64,000 bases of DNA from Malurus cyaneus samueli. Its lineage: Eukaryota; Chordata; Aves; Passeriformes; Maluridae. Location: the NCBI GenBank assembly GCA_009741485.1, contig CM019228.1, positions 11,050,696 through 11,114,695 of the forward strand, read 5' to 3'. Of this stretch, positions 21,982 to 33,660 are shown piece by piece (position 1 is the stretch's first letter; the number at the start of each line of letters is the position of its first letter). The position numbers and the translations under genes are program-made. The notes under the pieces are model-generated. The model searched no databases. It was not told the origin of the DNA and was given only the letters and a program-made list of their open reading frames with translations.

Positions 21982-24900
21982 TCAGGCTCGTTTCTGTGCT
22001 CGCTCGTTCTGTTCAAAATTAAAGTTGAAAAGGTGATTGAAAATGCCCCTGTGTCAGAGACACACAGAAGGGACTTTGGGGAAAAATAGGACAATTTAAT
22101 AATCCTTTCTGCCCCAGTTCTCAAACATTCCTAGTCTATAACTCAAATCATCATTTTTCAAGGATAGGTATTTATGAGGAGTTCTCAAATTAGAGAGCAG
22201 AACACTTGCCCAAATCACGCAGCACCGAGTCTATTAAGGATCCTTAGTCCACCCCTATGGCAAGGCAAATGCTACCCTGCTTGTGTCTGAAAGCTCTCAA
22301 CTTCCCACTGGTGTATAAAACATGGCCTGCAGATAATTCTTTCCAGGCTTGGGATACTCAACTTCTAGTCAGCATAGACTGCAATAGTACATTACAGTCT
22401 TAAAGTCTGTAATGACAAAAGGTTTAATCTCTGCATTTTGCTTGCAGTCCTCCAGGTAGCTGTCAAAATCCCAGCTACAGAGGTAAAGAGAAGAGCAGAA
22501 TAGAAAAAAAAAAACCACCAAAAAACGGAATTGTTGTGGTTGAAAGAGACCTTTAAGACCATTGAGTCCAACCATTTACCTGGCCCTACCAAAAGTATCC
22601 GTAAACCACGTCCTCACAAGTGCCACATCTACACGTCTTTTAAATCCCTCCAGGAATGCTGCCTTACTTTAACAGAAAACCTCCTTCTTCCCATCCCACC
22701 CTTTTAAAGTATTTCATAATGATGCACCCACAAATACTGCCCTCACACTGAAATGGTGTTGTCTCAGACAAAGGAAAGGATCCTGGACACTAATACGTGT
22801 GCTAAGCATGAATTGCAATAAACTGTGCAAGTTAATAGTTTGTTTTTTAATTTTCTTCCCCATTTTAATTACCTTGACTGTCTTCTCCAGCTTACACAGA
22901 GCTCCCTCATATTGCTGCAGCAATGGCTTCAATGAGTTGCCTTTCACTGGATGTTTCTTTATATCACGGATGCCAGCATCCCTCAACATCCGCAGAAACC
23001 GCCGCTCCTGCGCAACAAAACAGACACAGGTGAAACATTCCATTGCCTATCAGCTAGAAAATGAGCACATTTTGAAACATGCTGCTTAGTTAGGAAATGA
23101 TTGAAGCTTCCAAGCACAAAGCTCAGCTGACTGGAAAGGGTTGGAAGTAGTATGAACTTCATGTTCCTTATGCCCCTGTGTGCATCCTTACCCAATGAAT
23201 CCCATGCCAAAGACATTACCTGAATTCTAAGGACCAAGCTGAAAGCAACACCTGTTTTCCCTGCACGAGCTGTCCTTCCAACCCTGAAAACATAGAAAGT
23301 AGCTTCAAGTCAGTTCAGCCCCAGAGCCATTGCCATCATCAATTCCAAGATTCGGATGCTGAAGCGATACAGATTTAAGAAAGTCTGATTCCAAGCAATG
23401 CTCTGGGGTTAATTTTTGTTAGAAAGCTGTATATTAAACTAAAAAGAAAAGCTAAACACCCTTCTAAGTGCATGTAACCTTTGCTAAATATTTCAAAGCA
23501 AACCAAGCTCAAATCTTCCGTTTGTTTGTTTCTTACCGGTGAATGTACGTTCTGATGAACTGTGGTGCATCATAGTTTATCACATAATTCACTCCTTTAA
23601 CATCAATCCCTCGGGCTGTGGCATCGGTGCTGATTAACCTGGTTGTAAACGTATGTACAGTCATTTTCAGGTAACATCTCAGACACTACAGACACAAGTG
23701 AGGCACAGGTGAACACAGCACAACTCTGTTCAAACTGGGCAGTCAGCCTCTGTCTCTAAGCCTGGCAGCAGCACTGCAACTCGCTCCTTATTGCCACTGG
23801 CATTTTTAATTGTCCATAGACCTCCAAACATCACTACAGGCCTGTCATCCTCTGCTGAGCAGGGAGTTACTGGGTGCTTCCAGGTTGTCCAAGCATGCCA
23901 GACAGCTCCCAGCACACTGGAGGTTACTAACCTCTAAAGTATCTGAACATTCCATGAAAGCCTGGAACACAGATAGTGAGGTGAGAAATTCTAATAGTCA
24001 AGGAGGAATTTATACAACAGGTTTGGATAAAAAGAACACCCAGAAAATAAGTATTTACCTTCTCCTCAGAGACATTCCACAGCTACAATCTCATATAGCT
24101 ACCAAAACCGTAATGCAAATCAAACACATGGATAGAAGTAGACCTCAATGCCAGTCTGAGCAGGGACTGCTGTGGTAGAAAGCTCTGACTCTACATATAG
24201 CTTTAGCACCAACATCCATTTCCTCCCTACAAGAACCAGATGCCCAGCACAAACACTGAAGTCTGTATTTGCAAACCTCAGTGTTTCGGGCAATTCTGTG
24301 AACAAGCATTTACATTTATTGCTTGTTATAAAACAACACACAGACATTCAGGTTGCAGCTAGATTAGAATAGGCTGAGTTACATGCACGGTAAACAATTC
24401 AAAGTCACAAGTCCAAGTCTCACACCTATTCTGCAACAGACTCCTGCATGCTCTGTTTTAGGAGTCCCCATGTAACTGTGTCCCTTGGTTCTGTTTAGCA
24501 TTTTATGCTGGTCACAGCCTAAGCTGGAAAACATACAGGAAACTCATTTAAGATGCTCACAGTTGTATTTTTCCTTGGTCAAACTCCTTCATGGTCCTCT
24601 GCCTCTCATTTGGAGCTAACCGAGAAGAGAACTCGGCCACCGTAACTCCACCAAAGGCTTGAACCAGCAGGAACAACCTGCAGGTAAACAGGAGAGAAAA
24701 CAGTCACTTCCTCACCTCTGTAACAACACTTGGTAGATACTGATACAGGGATCTCAGTAATGTTTACCTGTGAGAGGCTTCCCTGGAGTTGGTAAAACAC
24801 AACACGCGGGTGAATTTCATTTTCAACATGAAATACAAGAGGAGCAAAGGCTTGGAATTCAGGTCACAAGGCACATAACATTGCTGCAGTCAACAGGGAA

Positions 24901-27900
24901 GGAGTTCAGAGAGAAAAATTATTTCTTGTCAAGACTATCTTCCCCAAAACTCACTACAGGTCCATGACCCACACAGGCTTGGATGTTTTACAGCTGACTA
25001 AAAGCAGCAAAAGCAGAGCCCATAATGCCATCCCCCTTAGAATATATCACACTTACAGGCTGGCAGGCTACAACACAAGTGGAGACAAGAGACCTGAGTT
25101 GTTCTAATGCTCTTACTTCTCCACAGCAAGTAACAACATGCACTGCCTTCCTATCTATGAGCTGGCCTGTATATACATGCCTTGAAATGCATGTTAGACA
25201 TATAGACAATTGATAAATGCTACTATATTATTACTTCATACTTTCACCCCCTGTTGCTAGTAAACAATTCCACATAAAGAGAGGTTAATTTAAAAAAAAT
25301 CCAATCTTAACCAAATGAACATTAAGTAATGAGTAAAGAAATGTGCAAAGGTAGAGCTCTCTGGGTCATAGATACTCCCAAAGTCACTCTTGCACGAAAC
25401 ACAAGGAAGACATACTCATTTTAGGGCAAAACCACAACTAGATAGTCAAGAACTGAATAAATCTTCAGGTATAACTTATTCTAAAGAACTAATGTCATAC
25501 CGATAGCCCCTCAGGGAGTGTGTATTTATTATTAGTATCTTGTTCAGTTTCTGTTCCATCCCTGTTCTTCTCGGAATACACAGATGTGAAGAGGCGAGGC
25601 TGGAATAAATCCAGCTGTTGCAATTTCTCTGGGTCCTGGGTCAGTGTGGCTGAAAACAGCAGTTTCTGTAAGGGGATCTGAGGAGAGCAGCAGCTGAAAG
25701 AAACAGCACATGGAAACTGGGCTTTGGGGATTAGGCAAAGGAATTCCACCAGAAGTGCCTTCAGATGACGTGAGGGATGCAATGAATGCTCTTTGATGCT
25801 CTTTTCCTGCCCTGGGCCTTTCTTATAGATTGTTTTCCACCCTTGTTTTATGGTGGTCTTCACAGACAGTTACTCATGTCCTCACTCTGGTCACGCCCTT
25901 CCTTGGCCACTCATCTCAGTTTCTGACACATCTCTACCACTGCTGTACAAAAACAGCAGCTGCAGATAGTTAATTGCAAGAGTTTTCCACCAAATCTATT
26001 ACTCAGCTCTGCCAGAGGGCATTAGTTACTGTGCAAATGGATCACAGATCTGCAATATTTGTGTATTTTTTGGATGCTCCTTTAGTCTAAATAAAGAAAG
26101 CTCGGAAAATACAATACTTAGTCTGAAAGATATCCTCAGGAATCAGCTGTTCACTGCCTTACTTTGGGAGATGCTTCTCAGACCAATCAAGCTTTGAGAG
26201 TCTGTGTGGGAGGGTATTGTGGAGCAGGGCAGTGACATCCAGGTGCTGCTGTCCTTATATCAGTTCAAAGAAATATATTATGCAACTTACCTGGCTGCTG
26301 TTAGAGGCCCTGGCTTGGTCCTCTGAAAAAGCATGTTGGAGCCAGAGCCACTTTCTACTTGGAATGCAGCTTTGACAATTTGGTTCAGACAGTTCTGGTG
26401 CATGTCATCGATCATACGGTCAGCTTCATCTATGATCTGAATTCACAAGGATGAAAACCATCAGTTGTTAAATACTGGGAGCTTTTATTTTCCTTTGTAT
26501 CTGTAACCAAGAATGTGAGATAATGGAAGCTTCTAGTCAACAGAATTGCTTTCTTTGCCCATCCTTACTCCAACTTTGCAAGAGCCTAAGAGAGCAGGGG
26601 AAGTGGGTGGATGCTTGGGTGTCACGAGTTGGAATAAGACATCTCATCTTGTGACTGCTGCCTCCACAATCTGGAGCGTAGACAGGCTCACACAACAGTT
26701 CCAACAGAGATGTATTTATGCTCCCCACAAGAAGAAAGCAGGAATTACTGCTGTAGCAGACACTGCCTCAGATGGGAGACCTGCGGAGGTGACTCACCAG
26801 GAAGCGAAGCTGCGTCAGGCTGAAGCCTGGGGTCTGGTTAATGTGATCCGTGAGCCTCCCCGGAGTGGCCACAACAATGTCAGCCAGGCTGCAGTAGCCT
26901 GTCACTCTGAAAGGACAAGCAGCCCATCAGTCTCCTTCACCATAAAGCCTGTAGCAGAGACCTTAAGGAGCACACCATAAGGTTCTCCTACCCCTCAATT
27001 AACCGAGAAACAATAAAATTCACATATGGACTTGACACTGGAGAGTGTGCAGAGGCAGTACTGGACACCAAACCCCAGCCTCTGCTGTACTGCCTCATTT
27101 TAAAATTACATTCTTCATTGCTCTTAAAAAAATTGCAGCAAAATCCCACAGTCGTCTGTACCTGTGGGCACAAAGTAAACATTCACATTCTGAATATTTG
27201 CTGGTGAAGAACCCCAAAAATCCAGTAAAACATTACAATCACAAAAAAGGGTAGTAACAGGCACTGTGATAAAGACAGAACCACCAGTGTCCAGCACATA
27301 AATCCATTATCCAAAAGCACGATAGCATGATGGTTTGCTGCAACAGACTATATTTTGACCCCTGCTTAATGAGATTAATTAGCTTGCAATCTGTATAAAC
27401 CTTATCAAAATACTTTTAACCTACTTTTTCTGGACAAGCATCTCCTGCTCCTTTGCAAAAGATTTCTGGCCAGTAATCAAAGCGACCTTCAGACCTGTCC
27501 CGTCAGTGTAAACGTTGAACACTTTACTCACCTGCAAAGAGATGGGCTTTGTCAGCTGCCACAGAATCAGCTGCAGCTAAAACTTTCTGTTACATGAACA
27601 TCAAACCCACTTCAGCCTGCTCCACAGAACAGCCAAAGGACTGGCTGCACCAGCCTGTGCCTGAGCCCAGCTCTGCTCAGAGATGGTGAAGAGCCACATA
27701 CCTGTTGTGCCAGCTCTTTGGTGGGCAGAACAACCAGAGCTCGTACATGGCAAACCACTCGATCTAACAGAACCTGCCAAAACAAAGGCCAAATGAGTCC
27801 CTGGAAGCAGGAGAATGGTGTTCTTTTACCTAACTCAGCGAGAAGAGATGGCTTTGACACATTCTCACAGTTTTATGTTTCCATTTTTCTCCCTCCACCC

Positions 27901-30341
27901 TCCCAGCTCCTCAAGCTGTGCCTGCTGTCTGAGAAAAGGAGTGGGATGCTGACAAGAAGCTCCCTCAGGCAACTCTGAGCTGAAAATCTGCTGCCTTATG
28001 TCCACAAAATCCTTGGGGTTTTGACCTAGTTTTAAGTTCAGGTTTTGCTTGAACAAAAGCACCCCGGCAGTTCCCCTAGACAGATCCCTGGGGGTTAACT
28101 CACCTGTACAATGGGGATGACAAAGGCCAGGGTTTTGCCACTGCCTGTGGGTGCAGAGACACAGATGTCCTTGGGGCGGTATCCTCCAGGTCCCATCAGA
28201 TACCCATTGCAGGCACTCTGGAGAATGGCAGGAATCACCTCTGCCTGAACTGAGCAAAACCAGAAATAAACACAAGCTATTTGGTTAATGAACTCACTGA
28301 TACCCTGAAAATGTTATAGAAAAGCAACTTTTAAATGAGAAAATGCATGTCTGCTTCCCAGCATAACCCTCTGACACAGGTCAACCTCCAGGTTCAACTG
28401 TCCTTTCTACTGAAGAGCTGGTGTTCATTGCACTTGTTTGCAAAACTGGCCAAATTTATTTGTTTGGGTGTTTTTCTGGTGCTTTAATGAGCTGAATGAG
28501 TTCCCAGAAAGCTCTGCTCAGCAGCAGAGATGGTGGAGTGTAAGGAGCTAAAACACGTGCTTGGCATAAGGAGGAAAAATGTGAGGACACGCTCTTTGGG
28601 CAGATCTGAGCCATTACTTTGAGCTGTATTTATCAGACTTTCACTCAGCCTAGACAAAGCTTTGACAAAGAAGGATTAAATCTGGTAGCACCACTTTCAC
28701 ACATTAAATTTTGTCCTAATTTTACTTCATGGACTACATAAAATATACAGCACCAGGAACTCTCGGGTCTCTTTAGAAAGAAACAAAAGCACTACCAAAG
28801 TACCTGGAAAGAAGGACTCTATTCCATTAATTTGCAGCTTTTTCAGGAGCCGGGGATGGATTCCTGGCACATCTGTGATTGGACAGAGATTATCTTTGAT
28901 GCGTTTCTGCACTCGTTTGGGTTGAGCAAGCCACTGTGGTAAGAAGGGCTGAACCTGAGGTGTGGGAAAGAAGAATGTGGCAATGCCATATGTAAAATAA
29001 ACTTGTAAGAAGAATGTTTTATCCTAATCATCATCAAAATTCCATCAAGCTGGTTACCTTCTGCACAGGCTTTGCATCGAAGTCTCCAAGAATCATCACA
29101 TTGGAAGGTGGACAATTTGCCTCTTCCCCTGAGGCTGCTAAGGGCAGTTCCTCCTTTGTACTTTGATTTCCTTTTTCTGTGTTCTCTTTCTTCTCTGTTT
29201 CATCTCCTTCTATTTTCTCATTTTTCTTCTTTCTTTTATTAGGCTTCTCTTTAAAGTTGTTTCTGCTTTCCTGTTGGTTGATGTCTTCTTCAGAATCTGG
29301 AATTTGGACAATAGCAATACAAAGCTAAAGGTCAGACCATGACAGAAAAAGGATGCAGGCAACATTACAACACAGGACTTAAGCAAAAACTTGCAAGCTC
29401 CTCATTTTTCCTAAATCCAAGGGCAAAAGTCAAACATTTCTTTGTTTGTATGGAGGCAACAAGACTGAGGTGATGTGGCATGTTTCCCTCCTCCCCTTAC
29501 ACTAAACTGATCCTCAAAGTTTGCAATACAGGGCTTTCTTCTAAAAAAAAAATTAAAAAAAAAAAAAAAAAAAAGAACTTAGGAACATATTAAGGAGATG
29601 AAACAAAATCGGCAAAACTGAGTAAGGTACTCAAAGAGCAACACGTGTTCACTTTTCTGTGGAAACTGTCAACCACCATAAACTGAAATCCTACTGCCTC
29701 AGTTTATCCTTACCTGCTTCAGTCCTCTCTCGCTGCACTTTCGATTTTCTTCTATTTTGTTTCTTCTTCTTTGTGGGGCTGCTGCCATCTACTGCCTCCT
29801 CAGTAGCTGCCCTTTCTTCCGAAGAGCTGCGGGGCTGATGCTTTAAGGTCTTTAGCTTCTTCTGTCTTTGCGCACTGGGCTGCTCTTCAGATTCCCTCTT
29901 CCTCTTCCCTTTTCGTTCGCCGGGCTCACCCCCGGGGCTCAGCCCAGCACTCTCTGGGTCGTGGCTTCCCTGGGGCTGCGCCTCTCGCAGCTTCTTCAGC
30001 TGCCGGGCCCTCGCCTGCTGCTGCAGCCGCTCGAGCAGCACCCGCGCCGGTCCTCCGCCTCAGCCCCCTCCTGTCGCTCGTCTCCCTCCCCGCCGTACCT
30101 GAAACAGCCCAGACAAACAAACCTCCTCAGCACCCGGACCGCCGGCCACACACCCGAGCGCAGGTGAGGCAGCGCCCGGCGCAGGGTCAGGGTGGGGTCA
30201 GGGGGGTCAGGCGGGGCAGGGCGGGTAGGCGGCAGGGTAGATCAGGGTAGGGGTCAGTGGGGTCAGGGCGGGGGCAGGGACTGGAGCCGGGAGCGGGAGC
30301 GCGGAACGGGCCCGGTACCTGTTGATGCAGAACAGCGCCAT
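21982..30341 (-). CDS. DDX51: ATP-dependent RNA helicase DDX51, 16 coding exons, one apparent frameshift
   Basis: DEAD-box helicase; the family member (yeast Dbp6) acts in nucleolar 60S subunit maturation. Exons: 30319-30341, 29714-30098, 29058-29296, 28804-28954, 28104-28249, 27702-27773, 27425-27531, 26798-26906, 26291-26436, 25501-25693, 24768-24883, 24561-24677, 23537-23638, 23220-23283, 22873-23007, 21982-22008. Total 2132 bases; one extra base would give about 710 residues. The N-terminal third is charged and Lys/Glu-rich. Helicase motifs, numbered with the frame repaired: I APTGSGKT (299-306), Ia VVLPTKELA, Ib TPGRL, II DEAD (414-417), III SAT (474-476), IV LCFTNS, V ATARGID (608-614), [12 protein letters not shown] (from 635). 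The tail NERAQKRA resembles that of human DDX51. In exon 2 the frame from the ATG (ending near GAEAED) does not join the frame encoding LLERLQQQ; one base seems missing at about 30042-30052. All other junctions keep phase. Confidence 0.93.
22520..22690 (-). repeat. CR1-like LINE 3' fragment in DDX51 intron 15
   Basis: The plus strand shows the reverse complement of a CR1 3' end: a gttgaaagagacctttaag stretch, then gagtccaacca and a cctccaggaatg segment, in the order typical of truncated avian CR1 copies. It lies between DDX51 exons 15 and 16. Boundaries are approximate. Confidence 0.7.
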
Positions 30342-30500
30342 GGCCACGCCGCGCGCCCGGGCGCACCCAGATGACGTCACGCGCCCCGCGCGGCCGCGCT
30401 CTCCAGAACGCGCGAGGCGGGCGCGCGCCCCCTGGGGGCGGGGAGTGGAGGCACCGTGAGGGGAGGGCGGGAAAGCGCTGAGGGGAGGGGAGGAAACGCC
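30030..30500 (-). promoter_or_regulatory. DDX51: CpG island and promoter region of DDX51
   Basis: GC-rich block covering the short first exon (30319-30341), intron 1 and the start of exon 2, and extending about 150 bases upstream. It contains a repetitive GGGGTCAGG-type stretch at about 30189-30290 within intron 1 and a perfect CRE palindrome upstream of the ATG. It is the likely promoter of the minus-strand DDX51. Confidence 0.75.
30372..30379. promoter_or_regulatory. Perfect CRE palindrome TGACGTCA
   Basis: The full cAMP-response-element / ATF octamer lies 31 bases upstream of the DDX51 start codon, inside the CpG island. Consensus CRE octamers near transcription starts in CpG islands are commonly bound by CREB/ATF proteins in vertebrates. 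Binding here is an inference. Confidence 0.6.
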
Positions 30501-30519
30501 CAGCCCAGGGCAGCCTCAG

Positions 30520-31110
30520 AGCGGGACGAGAGGGAGGAGCACAGCGCCATCGCTGGAAATACTGGCACAACACAGCATCAGTGCGGGACAGAGCACAGCA
30601 CGAGTGGGACAGGCTGGCAGAGCGCACTGCAGCTTCCCACAGCACTGCAGGTACCTGCAGAGCTTCCTGAGGGCCATCCCTGCTGCCTGGAGCAGGCGGT
30701 GAAAGCAGTGTGGATAACAGCATTTCACCTCAGTGAGCAAAAGCACTCCTTCCTTGCTTGTTTGGCCACACAGAGGGGGCACATCACCAAAGGAAAGCTG
30801 CCCTGAAGCAGCAGGCACAGGACTGGTTCAAGGAGTGATTCCACTACGGCAATGGCAGACAGTCCAAAACCAAACCTCAGAGCAACAAGCAGCCCTGAAT
30901 ACCTACAGCCTCTGGGACACAGCAAGGTAAAAATCATTGGAGTGTTGTTAGGAACCAGCCCCAGGCACCACCACCATAGTATCTAAGAAACACGGGCAAA
31001 CTCAAAACATTCCTTTTGTTTGCTTTAGGATCAGAGTGAAACAGACACGTTAGCAATTGCCCAATTCCATCCCCAACCTGCCAGAGCCTACACCACACAG
31101 TTTACTTCTA
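30520..31110. other. Intergenic spacer between DDX51 promoter and MIF 3' end
   Basis: About 600 bases between the DDX51 upstream region and the MIF polyadenylation signal. No exon or repeat recognised on either strand. Confidence 0.5.
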
Positions 31111-31114
31111 AATC

Positions 31115-31120
31115 TTTATT
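31115..31120 (-). terminator. MIF: AATAAA polyadenylation signal of MIF
   Basis: TTTATT on the plus strand reads AATAAA on the minus strand, about 182 bases after the MIF stop codon. This gives a short 3' untranslated region, as is usual for MIF. Confidence 0.65.
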
Positions 31121-31301
31121 TGTTTTCTACACAGAGAAAACAGAGGAATGTTGAAGCAGCAATATTTAAACACACTAGCAAGGAGCCATCAATCTGTGAG
31201 AGTGCACAGAGTGCAACACGGGGCCATTTGTGCCGTGGTCTCTGCTACAGGGCAGGGTGAGGGGGGTCCAGGAACAGCCTCTTCAGACAGATGGGAGAGC
31301 T

Positions 31302-33389
31302 CTATGCAAAGGTAGAGCCATTCCAGCCCACGTTGGCAGCGTTCATGTCGAAGTAGTTGATGTAAACCCTGCAGAAGAGGTACAGGAGAAAACAACAATG
31401 ACCTTATTAACTCATTTATGTAAGTCATGAGTGAGACAGGACAACAAAACAGGGGACAGTGCTTCCCTTTCTTCTGCTTGAAAAAATATCAAGCTTCATC
31501 TTTACCAAAAATATGGTGGAGCCTCCAGTCAATATTTCTCAGTCCTCAAAACTGTGATTTTTCTTTTTTTTTTTTTTTTTTTTTTAATACAAATTCTTCT
31601 GCAAGCAGGGATTGTTCAGATACCAGACAGCTTTTGTTTAGCAGCCTGTCAAGAATTTCCGGAGATCAACCCCTTTTGTTTCTGAGTCCCTCACATGTGT
31701 CACACAGACTGGCAGCCCTGCAGAGTTAATCAGGCCCTCAGGGCTGGCTCTGCACATCTCCCTTCCAACCCTCATGGCAGCAGGCTCTTCCCATCCTTCC
31801 TGGCTGCACATAGAGCCCCTCCTGAGGTTCCACAGCCTGCAAGGGAGCCGTTCACAGCTTGCTGGCTCCTGCTTTAGTCTCTCACCTCCAGCCTGTTACT
31901 GCACCTCCCTTGTGCTTCCAGCCTTGCTTCACCAGAGGTCAAAAGATCACACCTCACAGACAAAAGACACACTGGGCAACTTGTCAGTGGTCTGGTATTT
32001 TTCACTACTCTCAGAGCAGAAAGCCATTGAACAGAGGGCTCTCCATAGAGAGAGGCAGGCACCAAACTCTTAAGCAGATGTGAAAGTGCTGCAAGCAATC
32101 AGTTGGTATTTTCCAAAACACATGGACTTATCCCTGGCTTTTTGTATTTTAAAATAAACTTCTCAAAGCAGTTTCAGAAAGCCAGATAAATATGGTTAAA
32201 CTGTGTCCCAGCCATACCTGTCTGCAGATACATGCAAGTGCTTCGAGATCAGATCACACAGCATCTTGGTGTAAGTCTTGTTCTGCTGCCCTCCTATTTT
32301 GCCGATGCTGTAGAGGCTGCAGAGTGCGCAGGGATCAGTGGAGCCCCCAAAGGACATCATCTGGTCAGGTATGATGTGCACAGCTATGTACTGCGGGAGG
32401 AAAACACTCAGTTACAAGCTATCTGATCTGCCCTCTGCTCAAACTTGCTCTAGGTACCAATTCTAAACAGAGCAGTTGTTTTGAGGTCAAGCAGCTCTTT
32501 AGTGCTGCCTTCTGCGCCTGCCTAGGCCCAGGCGAGGCTCAGGCCCTGAAGCTCCCATGGGGGACACGGGCCTGAGGGTTTTGGGGGCCCTCAGCCCGGC
32601 TCTCAGCTTTAGGAACACGGTTATATCTTCACAAAGCCGCCGGCCAGACGGGCACTCCTGCCCGCCAAAGCCCCGCCGCCGCACGGGGCGGAGCGAGATA
32701 AAGGCCCGAAAACTGTGCGTGCCAAAGCTCACATCCCCAAATCACGGACCGGGATGCCTGGGCCTGCCGGAGAGCCTGAGCAATTCGGCCTTATCGGGCT
32801 CTGGCTGCTGGGGCTGCTGCGGTCCGGCCCAACTGGGGCTGTGTGTTGGATGGCTGAACTGCCGGGAGCGGCTCGCAGCGCTCGGTGTATCCGAGCCCCT
32901 GCCCGGGTGAATCCGTGCCACTGCGCAGCTCCGCTGCTCGAATCGCGACCGCCAGCACAGGCGCAGCACATCCCCGGCTACGTGAGCGCCGCGCTCTGTA
33001 GGCCCGGCTGCTGCTCCAAGCAGGGGCCGCGCAGTGAGAGACTCAGTGCCGCGGGGTGGAACGGGCACAAGCTCCTTCCTCCACAGCAGCGAGGCAGCAG
33101 CCCTGTTGTGCCGCAGCCGCTCCCCAAGGGGGCCGCAGCCCGCCCGTCCCAGGGGGCGAGAGAGCGGAGATGCCCGGGGCCGCCCCACCGGCGCCTCCCC
33201 TCCCGCCGGGCCCGCCGAGCTTCCGCCGCGCACGTGTTCGCCCCGCTCCCGGCGCGGGATGGCCCCGCCGCCCGCCCTCACCTGCGCGGGCTTGCCAGTG
33301 GCCTTGGCCAGCTGCTGGGTGAGGTCGCCCAACAGGTTGTCGGGCACGGCGTCCTTGCAGACATTGGTGTAGATAGCGAACATGGGCAT
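31302..33389 (-). CDS. MIF: Macrophage migration inhibitory factor, three exons
   Basis: MIF is a small secreted trimeric cytokine with keto-enol tautomerase activity, acting through its N-terminal proline after Met removal. Exons: 33282-33389, 32218-32390 and 31302-31368 (108, 173 and 67 bases, the same as human MIF), giving 115 codons plus TAG. All introns are GT-AG and phases agree. Visible features: the start [10 protein letters not shown] with the catalytic Pro, Lys33 in GKPAQ (numbered with Met as 1), [11 protein letters not shown], the CALC (CXXC) motif at residues 57-60, SIGKIGG, and the ending [10 protein letters not shown]. No signal peptide is expected, as MIF leaves the cell by a non-classical route. 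The promoter is a CpG island with GC boxes. A broken paralogue lies directly upstream at 35835-39274. The identity is clear; D-dopachrome tautomerase has a different N-terminus. Confidence 0.97.
31564..31585. repeat. Poly-T run
   Basis: Twenty-two consecutive T on the plus strand in MIF intron 2. It could be the tail of a minus-strand retroposed element, but I recognise no element body beside it. Confidence 0.9.
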
Positions 33390-33660
33390 GGTGGCGGCAG
33401 GGGGGTGGCGGGACCGGCGATGTAAACGTAACCGAGCAGCAGGACCAGCACACTGGAGAGCGGAGGCGTCGGCGGCGCTTTTAGTGCGCGGGGCCGCACC
33501 GGACGTAAAACGGCCCCGCCCGGCAGGGAGGGGAGAGAGCGGAGCGGGGCGGGGCGGGGAGACACACGCACACACACACCAGCTCACCGGTCTGCCGCTC
33601 CCGCTGTGGCGTGCAGACACCACCCGCGGTAGGCTCTCGTCCAGAGCTTTTCCCCGCTTC
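32480..33660 (-). promoter_or_regulatory. MIF: CpG island and promoter of MIF, with GC boxes
   Basis: A long GC- and CG-rich block covers intron 1, exon 1 and about 270 bases upstream of the MIF ATG. Tandem GGGGCGGGGC-type GC boxes (Sp1-like) lie at about 33544-33560, some 160 bases upstream of the start codon, followed by a short CA run (33561-33579). No TATA box is evident. Sp1-dependent, TATA-less promoters are known for mammalian MIF. Confidence 0.75.

Noticed and set aside
31302..33389. D-dopachrome tautomerase (DDT) instead of MIF
   Set aside because: The N-terminus [10 protein letters not shown], the CALC motif and the [10 protein letters not shown] ending are those of MIF. DDT lacks the CXXC and has a different start and end.
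32742..33623. A 293-codon minus-strand open frame containing MIF exon 1
   Set aside because: It reads through the MIF donor into intron 1 and upstream of the ATG. Only the 36 codons of exon 1 resemble a known protein.
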